Below are positions 37,058 to 45,335 of a DNA stretch of 64,000 nucleotides, one piece after another. Position 1 is the stretch's first letter. Each line of letters starts with the position of its first letter. The notes beneath the pieces were generated by a model. The model was given only the letters and a program-made list of their open reading frames with translations, did not search any database and was not told the DNA's origin. Where the stretch lies: contig NZ_LZEU01000001.1 of the NCBI RefSeq assembly GCF_014490745.1, positions 3,003,501 to 3,067,500 on the forward strand. Reading direction: 5' to 3'. The DNA comes from Pseudomonas alcaligenes (GTDB lineage: Bacteria > Pseudomonadota > Gammaproteobacteria > Pseudomonadales > Pseudomonadaceae). Made by a program: the position numbers and the translations under genes.

Positions 37058-38821
37058 ATGAGCTACGACATCATCATCAAGAACGGCCTGTACTTCGATG
37101 GCAGCGGTGCGCCCGGCGCAGTGCGCCATATCGGCATCAGGGCCGGGCGCATCGACGCGGTCAGCCTCAGCCCGCTGGACGAGAGCGGCTGCAGCGAGGT
37201 GCTGGATGCCGCTGGCAAATGGGTCACCCCGGGCTTCCTGGAAATCCACTCGCACTATGATGCCGAGGTGATCGCCGCGCCGGCACTGAAGGAATCGGTG
37301 CGCCACGGCGTGACTAGCGTGACCATCGGCTCGTGCTCGATCAGCATGGTGCTGGCCGACGCCGAGGACTGCTCCGACCTGTTCACCCGCGTCGAGGCGG
37401 TGCCGCGCCAGTACGTGCTGCCGATCCTGCAGGAGAAGAAGAGCTGGCGCGACGCCGCCGGCTACCGCGCCTTCTATGACCAACTGGCGCTGGGGCCCAA
37501 TGTCAGCTCCTTTCTCGGCCATTCCGAGCTGCGCGTGGCGGTGATGGGCCTGGAGCGCGCCACCCGCGACGTAGCACCGAGCGAGGCCGAACTGCAACGC
37601 ATGGAACAGCTGCTGGAAGAGGCGCTGGACGCCGGCTGCATCGGCCTGTCGGTAATGACCACGCGCCTGGACAAGATGGACGGCGACCGCGCCTGGTCGA
37701 GCCCGCTGCCCTCGACCTTCGCCAGCTGGAAGGAATTCTCCCGCCTGTTCGCCATCCTCCGTCGGCGTGGCGCAGTGATGCAGGGCGCGCCGAACGCGGT
37801 GACCAAGGTCAATGTGTTCGCCTTCCTCTGGCAGGCCCACGGCTGGTTCAGGAAGCCACTGAAATGCACCATGCTGACCGCCCTGGATCTCAAGTCGCAG
37901 CCGCTGCTGCACCGCTTCACCCGCTTCTCCGGCTGGCTGGCGAACAAGGTACTGCGCGGCAACTTCCGCTGGCAGACCCTGCCGGCCCCCTTCACCCTGC
38001 GCCTCGAAGGCCTCAACGTGAACGCCTTCGAGGAGTTCGGCGCCGGTGAGATCCTGCGCAACATCAAGGATCCGGACGAGCTGTACGCCAAGGTGCTGGA
38101 GCCGGAGTTCCGCGCCCTGTTCAAGAAGCAGGTCAAGGCCATTCTCACCAAGGGCCTGTGGCACCGCGACTTCTCCGACTGCTGGGTGACCGAGTGCCCG
38201 GACGCCTCGCTGGTCGGCAAGAACTTCAAGCAACTCGGCCAGGCCCGCGGCCTGGACGCGGTGGACGCCTACTTCGAGCTGGCCTGCCAGTACCGCGAGG
38301 CGCTGAAGTGGAGCACCTGCTACGGCAACCAGCGCCTGCCGGTGATGCACAAGCTGCTGTCCAGCCCCTGGACGCATCCCGGCTTCGCCGATTCCGGCGC
38401 GCACCTGCGCTCCATCGCCCAGTACAACTTCCCGCTGCGCTTCCTCAAGTACGTGCGCGACGCGCAACTGGCCGGCACCCCGTTCATGGAACTGGGCCAG
38501 GCGGTGCGCCGCTGCAGCGGCGAGCTGGCCGACTTCATCGGCGTGGATGCCGGCTATATCCGCGTCGGCGACCGCGCCGACCTGGTGATCGTCAATCCCG
38601 AGGGGCTGACCGACGAGCTGGACGCCATGCACGAAGCGCCGATGGAGATCATCGGCCTGGAACGGGTGGTCAAGCGCAACGACGCGGCGGTGGACGCCAC
38701 CCTGATCAACGGCCGCCTGGCCTACCAACGCGGCCAGGAATACCCGGATGAACTGGGCAAGCAGCAGGGCTTCGGCCGCTTCCTCGCCAGCCAGGACGTA
38801 CAGCCGCGCGCCATGGCCTGA
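37058..38821 (+). CDS. N-acyl-D-amino-acid deacylase-like amidohydrolase
   Basis: This 587-aa member of the amidohydrolase superfamily has the N-terminal composite beta-domain (YDIIIKNGLYFDGSGAPG), the metal motif HSHYD at residues 64-68 and a TIM-barrel core. The GDRADLVIVNPEGL stretch returns to the beta-domain near the C-terminus. SDSGAHLR (as FADSGAHLR) carries the likely catalytic Asp. Family members remove acyl groups from D-amino acids or act on related amides. It is in the same direction as the upstream transporter genes, beyond the MITE-like element, so co-transcription is likely but may be modulated by that element. The substrate is not known. Confidence 0.88.
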   Translation: MSYDIIIKNGLYFDGSGAPGAVRHIGIRAGRIDAVSLSPLDESGCSEVLDAAGKWVTPGFLEIHSHYDAEVIAAPALKESVRHGVTSVTIGSCSISMVLADAEDCSDLFTRVEAVPRQYVLPILQEKKSWRDAAGYRAFYDQLALGPNVSSFLGHSELRVAVMGLERATRDVAPSEAELQRMEQLLEEALDAGCIGLSVMTTRLDKMDGDRAWSSPLPSTFASWKEFSRLFAILRRRGAVMQGAPNAVTKVNVFAFLWQAHGWFRKPLKCTMLTALDLKSQPLLHRFTRFSGWLANKVLRGNFRWQTLPAPFTLRLEGLNVNAFEEFGAGEILRNIKDPDELYAKVLEPEFRALFKKQVKAILTKGLWHRDFSDCWVTECPDASLVGKNFKQLGQARGLDAVDAYFELACQYREALKWSTCYGNQRLPVMHKLLSSPWTHPGFADSGAHLRSIAQYNFPLRFLKYVRDAQLAGTPFMELGQAVRRCSGELADFIGVDAGYIRVGDRADLVIVNPEGLTDELDAMHEAPMEIIGLERVVKRNDAAVDATLINGRLAYQRGQEYPDELGKQQGFGRFLASQDVQPRAMA

Positions 38822-39138
38822 TCCGTAGATACAGGTGCCAGCAAGAGCACCGAGCACCGAGCACCGGAGCAATCCGGGAACAGAGTTGCCGGCCATCCCA
38901 GTGTGCAGTCGGGAGGCGGCAAATCGCGTTACGTATCCGCCAGGGGCCCTCCTGCCAGCAGCCAGGTATTCGCTGGCAGGCAGGCCCCTGCGGATACCCA
39001 TCTTCTTCCTTCAGCCGCCTGCACAACCCCACGCCATCCCCTCTTATGCAGCGGCTCTATCACGCCTATCGGCTTGCCGGCCCGGCTTGATCGGTTACCA
39101 TGCCAGCTCGCCTGAACTGTTGATGAACGAGAAGCAGC
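38822..39138. other. 317-bp gap with large hairpin and short tandem repeat
   Basis: No gene is visible. The gap holds three tandem GAGCACC units (38845-38865), a large inverted repeat (38933-38997) and the leader of the DAHP synthase gene. I do not see an aromatic-rich leader peptide or other attenuator signature. Confidence 0.5.
38933..38997. repeat. 65-bp imperfect inverted repeat upstream of DAHP synthase
   Basis: GTATCCGC...GCCAGC (38933-38959) pairs with GCTGGC...GCGGATAC (38972-38997), apart from a few mismatches. The arms are about 26 nt around a 12-nt loop. No T-tract follows. It is REP-like, or part of the DAHP-synthase leader. Confidence 0.65.
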
Positions 39139-40485
39139 ATGTCGCAACCCTGGAGTCCCCAAAGCTGGAGAGGCAAGCCGATCCAGCAACAGCCCGTCTA
39201 CCCCGACCTCGACCACCTGCAGCGGGTGGAAAAGACCCTGGCCGGCTATCCGCCGCTGGTTTTCGCCGGCGAAGCCCGCGAGCTGCGCCGTCAGTTTGCC
39301 GAGGTCACCCAGGGCCGTGCCTTTCTCCTGCAGGGCGGCGACTGCGCCGAAAGCTTCGCCGAATTCTCCACCCTGAAGATCCGCGACACCTTCAAGGTGC
39401 TGCTGCAGATGGCCATCGTCATGACCTTCGCCGCCGGCTGCCCGGTGGTCAAAGTCGGGCGCATGGCCGGCCAGTTTGCCAAGCCGCGCTCGGCCAATGA
39501 CGAAACCATCGATGGCGTGACCCTGCCCGCCTACCGTGGCGACATCGTCAACGGCATCGGTTTCGACGCCGCCAGCCGCGTGCCCGATCCGGAGCGCCTG
39601 CTGCAGGCCTACCACCAGGCCACCGCCAGCCTCAACCTGCTGCGCGCCTTCGCCCAGGGAGGCTTCGCCGACCTGCACCAGGTGCACCAGTGGAACCTCG
39701 ACTTCATCGCCAACTCGGCGCTCTCCGAGAAGTACAGCCAGCTGGCCGACCGCATCGACGAGACCCTGGCGTTCATGCGCGCCTGCGGCATGGACAGCGC
39801 GGCGCAAGTGCGCGAGACCAACTTCTTCACCGCCCACGAGGCCCTGCTGCTGAACTTCGAGCAGGCCTTCGTGCGCCAGGACAGCCTCACCGGGCGCTGG
39901 TACGACTGCTCCGCGCACATGCTGTGGATCGGCGACCGCACCCGCCAGCTGGACGGCGCCCACGTCGAGTTCCTGCGCGGCGTGGAGAACCCCATCGGGG
40001 TCAAGGTCGGCCCGAGCATGGATCCGGACGAGCTGATCCGCCTGATCGACGTACTCAACCCGGACAACGACCCCGGCCGCCTCAACCTGATCGTGCGCAT
40101 GGGCGCCGACAAGGTCGAGGCCAACTTCCCACGCCTGCTGCGCAAGGTGCAGAGCGAAGGCCGCCAGGTGCTGTGGAGCTCCGACCCGATGCACGGCAAC
40201 ACCATCAAGGCATCGAGCGGCTACAAGACCCGCGACTTCGCGCAGATTCTCAGCGAGGTCAAACAGTTCTTCGCCGTGCACCGCGCCGAGGGCACCCATG
40301 CCGGCGGTATCCACATCGAGATGACCGGACAGAACGTCACCGAGTGCATCGGCGGCTCGCGCCCGGTCACCGAGGACAGCCTGTCGGATCGCTACCACAC
40401 CCACTGCGACCCGCGGATGAACGCCGACCAGTCCCTGGAACTGGCCTTCATGATCGCCGAGACGCTGAAACAGGCGCGCGGCTGA
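39139..40485 (+). CDS. Class II 3-deoxy-D-arabino-heptulosonate-7-phosphate (DAHP) synthase
   Basis: This 448-aa enzyme condenses phosphoenolpyruvate with erythrose 4-phosphate to open the shikimate pathway. Class II (plant/AroAII) markers are the metal-ligand Cys69 ([11 protein letters not shown]), [36 protein letters not shown] and [14 protein letters not shown]. The short N-terminus and length of about 450 aa match the second pseudomonad DAHP synthase (a PA2843-like protein, from memory), distinct from the class I enzymes. Class II enzymes respond to different feedback inhibitors and can feed secondary metabolism. It is monocistronic, with a terminator 25 nt downstream. Confidence 0.95.
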   Translation: MSQPWSPQSWRGKPIQQQPVYPDLDHLQRVEKTLAGYPPLVFAGEARELRRQFAEVTQGRAFLLQGGDCAESFAEFSTLKIRDTFKVLLQMAIVMTFAAGCPVVKVGRMAGQFAKPRSANDETIDGVTLPAYRGDIVNGIGFDAASRVPDPERLLQAYHQATASLNLLRAFAQGGFADLHQVHQWNLDFIANSALSEKYSQLADRIDETLAFMRACGMDSAAQVRETNFFTAHEALLLNFEQAFVRQDSLTGRWYDCSAHMLWIGDRTRQLDGAHVEFLRGVENPIGVKVGPSMDPDELIRLIDVLNPDNDPGRLNLIVRMGADKVEANFPRLLRKVQSEGRQVLWSSDPMHGNTIKASSGYKTRDFAQILSEVKQFFAVHRAEGTHAGGIHIEMTGQNVTECIGGSRPVTEDSLSDRYHTHCDPRMNADQSLELAFMIAETLKQARG

Positions 40486-40507
40486 GGCGCCTGAGCGACA
40501 GCAGAAC

Positions 40508-40530
40508 TGGGCCATATGGCCCCGTTTTTT
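40508..40530 (+). terminator. DAHP synthase terminator
   Basis: GGGCCATATGGCCC forms a stem followed by CGTTTTTT. It lies just after the DAHP synthase stop codon and before the convergent transporter gene. Confidence 0.75.
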
Positions 40531-40553
40531 ATGCTCGCGAACCAGCTCCCGAA

Positions 40554-41597
40554 TCAGCCATCCGAGCGCTCGCCTTTTCCGGCACTCGCCGACGAGCGAT
40601 TGAGCAGCGGTGCCAGCAGGTGAACCCCCGGCAGCGCCAGACGCGACTTGCCCGGCCCGCCTGGTGTTTGCCCGGCAGAGGCCGGTGCCGGCTTCAACCG
40701 CGACACGCCGAACAGCACCAGCGCCAGCCCCACCAGTTGGTAGAGGGAGACCGCTTCGCTCAGCACTATCCAGGAGGCGAAGAGGGTCAGCACCGGCCCC
40801 AGGTTGCCCACGGCGGCAGTCTGGGTGGTGCCCAGGCGCTGGATGGCCAGGGCCATCCAGTAGATCGGCAGCACGGTGGAGCACAGCGCCATCAGCGCGG
40901 CATACAGCCATACCGAACCCGGCAGGTTGCCCAGCTGCGCGCTATCACCGGTGACCGCGTAATGGCCGAGCACCATCAGCGCGGAGGCGCCGCCGGCCAA
41001 ACCGGCCAGGCGCATGGAGCCGAGGCGCTTGAGCATCACCCCGGCGCCGAAGTAGTACAGGGCATAGGTGACGGCACTGGCGAACACCCAGGCCGCGCCC
41101 TGGATCACCCCCGCTCCGCTGCCCACGGCGCTGACGTCATGCACGAAGGCGATGGCCAGGCCGCCGTAGCACAGCGCCACCGCCAGCAAGGTGCGCCGAC
41201 TCGGCCGCTCGCGCAGGACAACGGCCTGGAGCAGCAGCACCAGGGTCGGGTAGGTGAACAGGATCAGCCGTTCGAGGCCGGCACTGATCGACTCCAGCCC
41301 GTAGAAGTCGAACAGGCTCGACAGGTAGTAGCCGAGCAGGCCGAGCAGCAGCACACGCAGCACATCCCTGGCATTCAGCGGGCTGCTGCTCTCCCCGCGG
41401 CTCAGCCACAGCAGCCAGACGAACAGCGGCAGGGCCAGCCCCATGCGCAGCGCCAACAAGGTGAGCGCGTCCACCGGGCCGCTGGCATAGGCGAGCTTGA
41501 CGAAGATGGCCTTGAGGCTGAAACCAGCCGCCGCCAGCACGGCGAACAGGCGACCGTCGCTCAGGCAGCGCTGATAGAAGGAGCGCAAGGTATTCAT
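40554..41597 (-). CDS. DMT/EamA-family transporter
   Basis: This is a 347-aa inner-membrane protein with two EamA repeats and ten predicted helices. The first repeat opens FAVLAAAGFSLKAIFVKLAYASG, and the second ends in LFASWIVLSEAVSLYQLVGLALVLFGV. Family members export amino acids, nucleosides or other metabolites. The C-terminal tail of about 45 residues (PASAGQTPGGPGK onward) is hydrophilic and unusual in length. It is divergent from a LysR regulator across 98 bp, so that regulator probably controls it. The substrate is unknown. Confidence 0.92.
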   Translation of the reverse strand: MNTLRSFYQRCLSDGRLFAVLAAAGFSLKAIFVKLAYASGPVDALTLLALRMGLALPLFVWLLWLSRGESSSPLNARDVLRVLLLGLLGYYLSSLFDFYGLESISAGLERLILFTYPTLVLLLQAVVLRERPSRRTLLAVALCYGGLAIAFVHDVSAVGSGAGVIQGAAWVFASAVTYALYYFGAGVMLKRLGSMRLAGLAGGASALMVLGHYAVTGDSAQLGNLPGSVWLYAALMALCSTVLPIYWMALAIQRLGTTQTAAVGNLGPVLTLFASWIVLSEAVSLYQLVGLALVLFGVSRLKPAPASAGQTPGGPGKSRLALPGVHLLAPLLNRSSASAGKGERSDG

Positions 41598-41695
41598 GGC
41601 AGTCCTGACAGATGACGAATGCCTTATTCTGTCGATAACGCTTAAGCACTAGAATCGCTTTTTCACGAATACAGCCTTCTCCACAGGAGAAACCC

Positions 41696-42580
41696 GTGCA
41701 CTTCGACCTGACCGACCTGCGCCTGCTCGCCGCCATCGCCAGCACCGGTAGCCTGAGCAAGGCCGCGGCTACCTTCCCGGTCGCGGTATCCGCCGCCAGC
41801 ACGCGCCTGCGCCTGTTTGAAGAACGCTGCGGACTGACCCTGTTCACCCGCAAGGCCGACGGTATGATCCCTACCCCGACCGGGCGGCTGATCCTGGAAG
41901 GCAGCCGCAGCGTGCTCAACGAAGCGGAAAAACTCCGCGAAACCCTCAGAGAGCTGTCCGGCCAGCGGCGCATCGCCCTGCAGCTGGCTGCCTCCACCGT
42001 GGCCAACAGCACCTTTCTGCCGGCCACCCTTGGGCCGTTTCTGGCGGACTACCCGGAAGTGGATCTGCACCTGGTCGAACAGAAGAGCAGCGAGGTGCTG
42101 CGCGCCGTGCAGGCCGGCGAATGCGAGATAGGCGTGTACGACGGCAACCTAGCCACCGGCGGGCTGATCTCCCTGCCCTTTCGCGACGACAAGCTGGTGC
42201 TGCTGGTGCCTGCCGATCACCCGCTGGCCAGCCAGCCGCTGAGCGAGCTGCGCAATGCGCTCGGCCATGCCTTCGTCTGCCTGCCGGCCGAGCGGGCCAT
42301 GCAGCGTTTTATCGAAGAAATGGCGACCCAGCACGCCATTCCACTGCAAGTACGGGTGCGCGCACCCAGCTTTGATGCCATCGCCCAGTTGGTGGCACAG
42401 CGCGCCGGCATCGCGATGCTGCCCGAGGCGGCAGCCGCCCGCTTCGCCCTCGAACTGCCGGTACGCATCGTCAGCCTGGCGGATGCCTGGGCGACACGCG
42501 AGCTGCGCATCTGCATCAAAAGCTGGGAAGCGCTGTCATCCCACGCCCGGCAACTGGTCGACTATCTCTCCAGGCAATAA
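41696..42580 (+). CDS. LysR-family transcriptional regulator
   Basis: This 294-aa regulator has an N-terminal winged helix-turn-helix (LRLLAAIASTGSLSKAAATFPVAVSAASTRLRLFEERCG) and a C-terminal inducer-binding fold (IALQLAASTVANSTFLP, EIGVYDGNLATGG). The start is GTG at 41696, with AGGAGA 6 nt upstream. It is divergent from the DMT transporter, which is the usual LysR arrangement for controlling a neighbouring exporter. The inducer is unknown. Confidence 0.93.
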   Translation: MHFDLTDLRLLAAIASTGSLSKAAATFPVAVSAASTRLRLFEERCGLTLFTRKADGMIPTPTGRLILEGSRSVLNEAEKLRETLRELSGQRRIALQLAASTVANSTFLPATLGPFLADYPEVDLHLVEQKSSEVLRAVQAGECEIGVYDGNLATGGLISLPFRDDKLVLLVPADHPLASQPLSELRNALGHAFVCLPAERAMQRFIEEMATQHAIPLQVRVRAPSFDAIAQLVAQRAGIAMLPEAAAARFALELPVRIVSLADAWATRELRICIKSWEALSSHARQLVDYLSRQ

Positions 42581-42708
42581 GCCCGGGCAGCCGCCGGACT
42601 GCGATCTGCTTCACTCCCCGCCCGCCTGCGATCACCGACAATGCCGCGCCGGCCGGATGCCGACGCCTCACGGCCCTTCCCATAGCCCAGTTTTCAAGGA
42701 CGATAACC

Positions 42709-43461
42709 ATGCAACTGCACCACAGCCTCTGTGCCCTCGCGCTCGCCACCCTGCTCGGCGGCTGCCAGACCATGACCCCGGACGCCATCATCAGCAGCGG
42801 GCTGCAAGCCGTGCAGGCCGTCAGCCTCAGCGACAGCGACGTCAAAGCCATGGCTGACGAGGCCTGCGTGCAGATGGACGAGGAGACCTCGATCGCCGCA
42901 CCGGACAGCGAATACAGCCAGCGCCTGGACATGATTGCCGCCAACCTGGGCAGCGAGATCAACGGTACCCCCGTCAACTACAAGGTCTACCTGACCGACG
43001 AGGTCAACGCCTGGGCCATGGCCAACGGCTGCGTGCGCGTCTACAGCGGCCTGATGGATCAGATGAACGACAACGAGGTGGAAGGCGTGCTCGGCCACGA
43101 GATGGGCCACGTCGCCCTTGGCCACACCAAGAAGGCCATGCAGACCGCCTACGCCACCTCCGCCGCACGCAACGTCGCCGCGTCCTCGGGCAACAGCGCC
43201 GTGGCCGCGCTGTCCAGCTCGCAGGTCGGCGAGCTGGGCGAGGCGCTGGTCAACGCGCAGTTCTCCCAATCCCAGGAAAGCGCGGCCGACGACTTCTCCT
43301 TCGATCTGCTCAAACGTCGTGGCATTCCGCTGGAGGGCCTGGCCAGCGCCTTCGACAAGCTGGCCCAACTGGGCGGCGGTGACAGCAGCATGTTCGACTC
43401 GCACCCGGGTTCGGCCGAGCGCGCTGCGCATATCCGCCAGCGCATCGCCGACGGCAAGTAA
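42709..43461 (+). CDS. M48-family zinc metalloprotease, lipoprotein (LoiP/YcaL-like)
   Basis: This is a 250-aa predicted lipoprotein: signal segment MQLHHSLCALALATLLGGC, with the lipobox LGGC and Cys19 lipidated. The protease motif is H130-E131-M-G-H134 (GHEMGHVALGH), with a third zinc ligand at Glu190 (SQESAADDFS). Homologues in E. coli (LoiP, BepA-related) act in outer-membrane quality control. Residue 20 is Gln, so it should be sent to the outer membrane. It appears monocistronic, with 128 bp of upstream non-coding sequence. Confidence 0.94.
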   Translation: MQLHHSLCALALATLLGGCQTMTPDAIISSGLQAVQAVSLSDSDVKAMADEACVQMDEETSIAAPDSEYSQRLDMIAANLGSEINGTPVNYKVYLTDEVNAWAMANGCVRVYSGLMDQMNDNEVEGVLGHEMGHVALGHTKKAMQTAYATSAARNVAASSGNSAVAALSSSQVGELGEALVNAQFSQSQESAADDFSFDLLKRRGIPLEGLASAFDKLAQLGGGDSSMFDSHPGSAERAAHIRQRIADGK

Positions 43462-43530
43462 GCAGAGCCCGGCAGGGCTTCAGCCGGAGCCCTGCCTTTA
43501 CACCAATAGTGCCCGGCTACGCAGGACGCC

Positions 43531-44733
43531 CTACAGCACAACCCTTAGCCGCTCGGCCACCGGCGAGCGGCAGTTCAGGCCGACCTCGGCCAATCCCAGC
43601 CAGGCCGCCAGCGCCTGCAGCTGCGTGGCCAGCGCCAACAGCGCCTCCTCGTCCAGAGCACTTTCCTCCACATGCACGGCATGCACCGCCAGGCGTCCCT
43701 GCGCCCGCTCGCTACGCAGGTCGAGCCGTGCGCACAGGCGCTCGCCATGCAGGAACGGCAGCACGTAGTAGCCGTACACCCGCTTGTGCTGCGGGGTATA
43801 GATCTCCAGGCGGTAGCGGAAGTCGAACAGCCGCTCGGTGCGCTCGCGCTCCCAGATCAGCGAGTCGAACGGCGACAGCAAGGCGCTGGCCCTGACCCGG
43901 CGCGGGATGCGCGGCTCGCCGCGGCAGTAGGCCGGCTGCTTCCAGCCTTCGACCTGCACCGCCAGCAGTTCGCCCTGCTCCACCAGCTCGGCCAGGCGTG
44001 CGCGGCTGTCGCCGCTGTCCAGCCGGTAGTAGTCGCGCAGATCGCGGGCCGTGGCCACGCCCAGTGCCTCGGCGCTGCGCAGCAGTAGCTGGCGCTGGGC
44101 CTCGGCCTCCTCCAGCTCGGGGTGATCGAGCTGGGCACTGGGGATGACCCGCTCCGGCAGGTCGTACAGGCGCTCGAAGCCACGCCGCGTGGCCACCGTC
44201 ACCTCGCCAGCGGCGAACAGCCACTCCAGCGCATGCTTCTCCGCGCTCCAGTCCCACCAGGGCCCGGCCCGCTCGGTACGGGTGGTCAGGCTGCCGGCGC
44301 CGAGGGCGCCCTGCTCGCGCACCGTTTGCAGCACACGCTGGATCACATCCTGCTGCTGACGGCCGAACTCGGCCAACTGGCGGTAGATGCCGCGACCATC
44401 CGCCGCCTGGCGCATGCGCCAGCGCAGCAGCGGATACAGCTCCAGCGGCAGCAGCGAGGCCTCGTGGCCCCAGTATTCGAACAGCGTGCGGCGCCGTGGC
44501 GTGCCCCAGGCCAGCTGGTCGAGCAGCTGCGGCGCATAGTGGCCGAGCCGGGAAAAGGCCGGCAGGTAGTGCGAGCGCACCAGCGCGTTGACCGAGTCGA
44601 TCTGCACCACGCCCAGACTGGCGAGCTGTCCCCGTAGCTGACGCAGCCCGACCTCGCCCTTCGGCGCACGGGCGAACCCCTGGGCGCTGAGGGCCAGGCG
44701 ACGGGCTTCGGCAAGGGACAGGGACAGAGTCAT
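43531..44733 (-). CDS. YcaQ/AlkX-type DNA glycosylase (winged-helix HTH_42)
   Basis: This is a 400-aa member of the YcaQ family of winged-helix DNA glycosylases, which unhook interstrand crosslinks and remove bulky alkyl purines. The catalytic-type motif Q44-I-D46 (GVVQIDSVNAL) is the QxD variant associated with AlkX/YcaQ rather than the QxQ of AlkZ. LFEYWGHEASLLPLELYPLLRWRM, GVATARDLRDYYRL and LLSPFDSLIWERERTERLFDFRYRLEIYTP are further family blocks. The ATG at 44733 (MTLSLSLAEARRLAL) is the natural start. It lies 10 bp downstream of the DUF3291 gene and probably shares its transcript. Confidence 0.9.
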   Translation of the reverse strand: MTLSLSLAEARRLALSAQGFARAPKGEVGLRQLRGQLASLGVVQIDSVNALVRSHYLPAFSRLGHYAPQLLDQLAWGTPRRRTLFEYWGHEASLLPLELYPLLRWRMRQAADGRGIYRQLAEFGRQQQDVIQRVLQTVREQGALGAGSLTTRTERAGPWWDWSAEKHALEWLFAAGEVTVATRRGFERLYDLPERVIPSAQLDHPELEEAEAQRQLLLRSAEALGVATARDLRDYYRLDSGDSRARLAELVEQGELLAVQVEGWKQPAYCRGEPRIPRRVRASALLSPFDSLIWERERTERLFDFRYRLEIYTPQHKRVYGYYVLPFLHGERLCARLDLRSERAQGRLAVHAVHVEESALDEEALLALATQLQALAAWLGLAEVGLNCRSPVAERLRVVL

Positions 44734-44743
44734 GCGCTCGATG

Positions 44744-45223
44744 CTAGCAGGGCTGCCCGTGCTCCGTGGCAACCGTTGCATCCGGCGCGGGAAAAGCCTG
44801 GCGGAAGGTGAAGGCCCGGGCGCTCGGCCCCTGCTCGCGCAGCAGTGCCAGGCGCTCGGCGGCCTCCTCGACAGTCGGCAGGTGGCCGGCCGGCACCCAC
44901 CAGAGCACCATGTGCGCCTCGCTCACCTTGTCGAACCACTCGCGGCGGCGCTTGAGCATCTCGTTGTGGGCGGACTTGTAGACGTAGTCGCTGAGGGCCT
45001 GCACATCGCGCCAGAGCGACAGGTTGACCAGCACCTCAGCGCCGAACGGACGGATCGCCGTGGCATCGCCGGCCTCGTCCTGCAGGCGCCAGACATAGCC
45101 CGGCGACGCCTCGGCCAGGGCATTGATGCGCTCCAGGTTGGCCACGAAATCGGCCATGCCGGGCGACTCCAGCGGTTCCTTCATGCTGGCAATATTGAGC
45201 TGTGCGAGTTGATAGCGGGACAT
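44744..45223 (-). CDS. DUF3291-domain protein
   Basis: This 159-aa soluble protein starts MSRYQLAQLNIASMKEPLESPGM and contains FVANLERINALAEASPGYVWRLQ and VLVNLSLWRDVQALSDYVYKSAHNEML. These match DUF3291, a dimeric alpha/beta-barrel (antibiotic-biosynthesis-monooxygenase-like) family with no established function. GGAGAACAC precedes the ATG at 45223. It is followed after 10 bp by the YcaQ-type gene. The upstream 112 bp contain a REP-like hairpin. Confidence 0.88.
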   Translation of the reverse strand: MSRYQLAQLNIASMKEPLESPGMADFVANLERINALAEASPGYVWRLQDEAGDATAIRPFGAEVLVNLSLWRDVQALSDYVYKSAHNEMLKRRREWFDKVSEAHMVLWWVPAGHLPTVEEAAERLALLREQGPSARAFTFRQAFPAPDATVATEHGQPC

Positions 45224-45257
45224 GTGTTCTCCTTTTCCCAAGCCGGTTTCACTCTTC

Positions 45258-45322
45258 CGTAGGGTGCGCCATGCGCACCGTAAACCCGCGGATTGCCGCT
45301 GGTGCGCGTGGCGCACCCTACG
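45258..45322. repeat. REP-like inverted repeat (GTAGGGTGCGCC type)
   Basis: The arms at 45258-45279 and 45301-45322 match at 21 of 22 positions and start with CGTAGGGTGCGCC. It lies between the DUF3291 gene and the upstream DMT transporter gene, both read leftward. It has no T-tract and is typical of Pseudomonas REP elements. Confidence 0.85.
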
Positions 45323-45335
45323 TGGTCTGGTGCTG

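Noticed and set aside
37028..39001. Long minus-strand frame opposite the amidohydrolase gene.
   Set aside because: Antisense shadow, with amino-acid composition expected from the reverse strand of high-GC coding DNA.
38929..40911. Long minus-strand frame opposite class II DAHP synthase.
   Set aside because: Antisense shadow of a gene with all class II DAHP synthase signatures.
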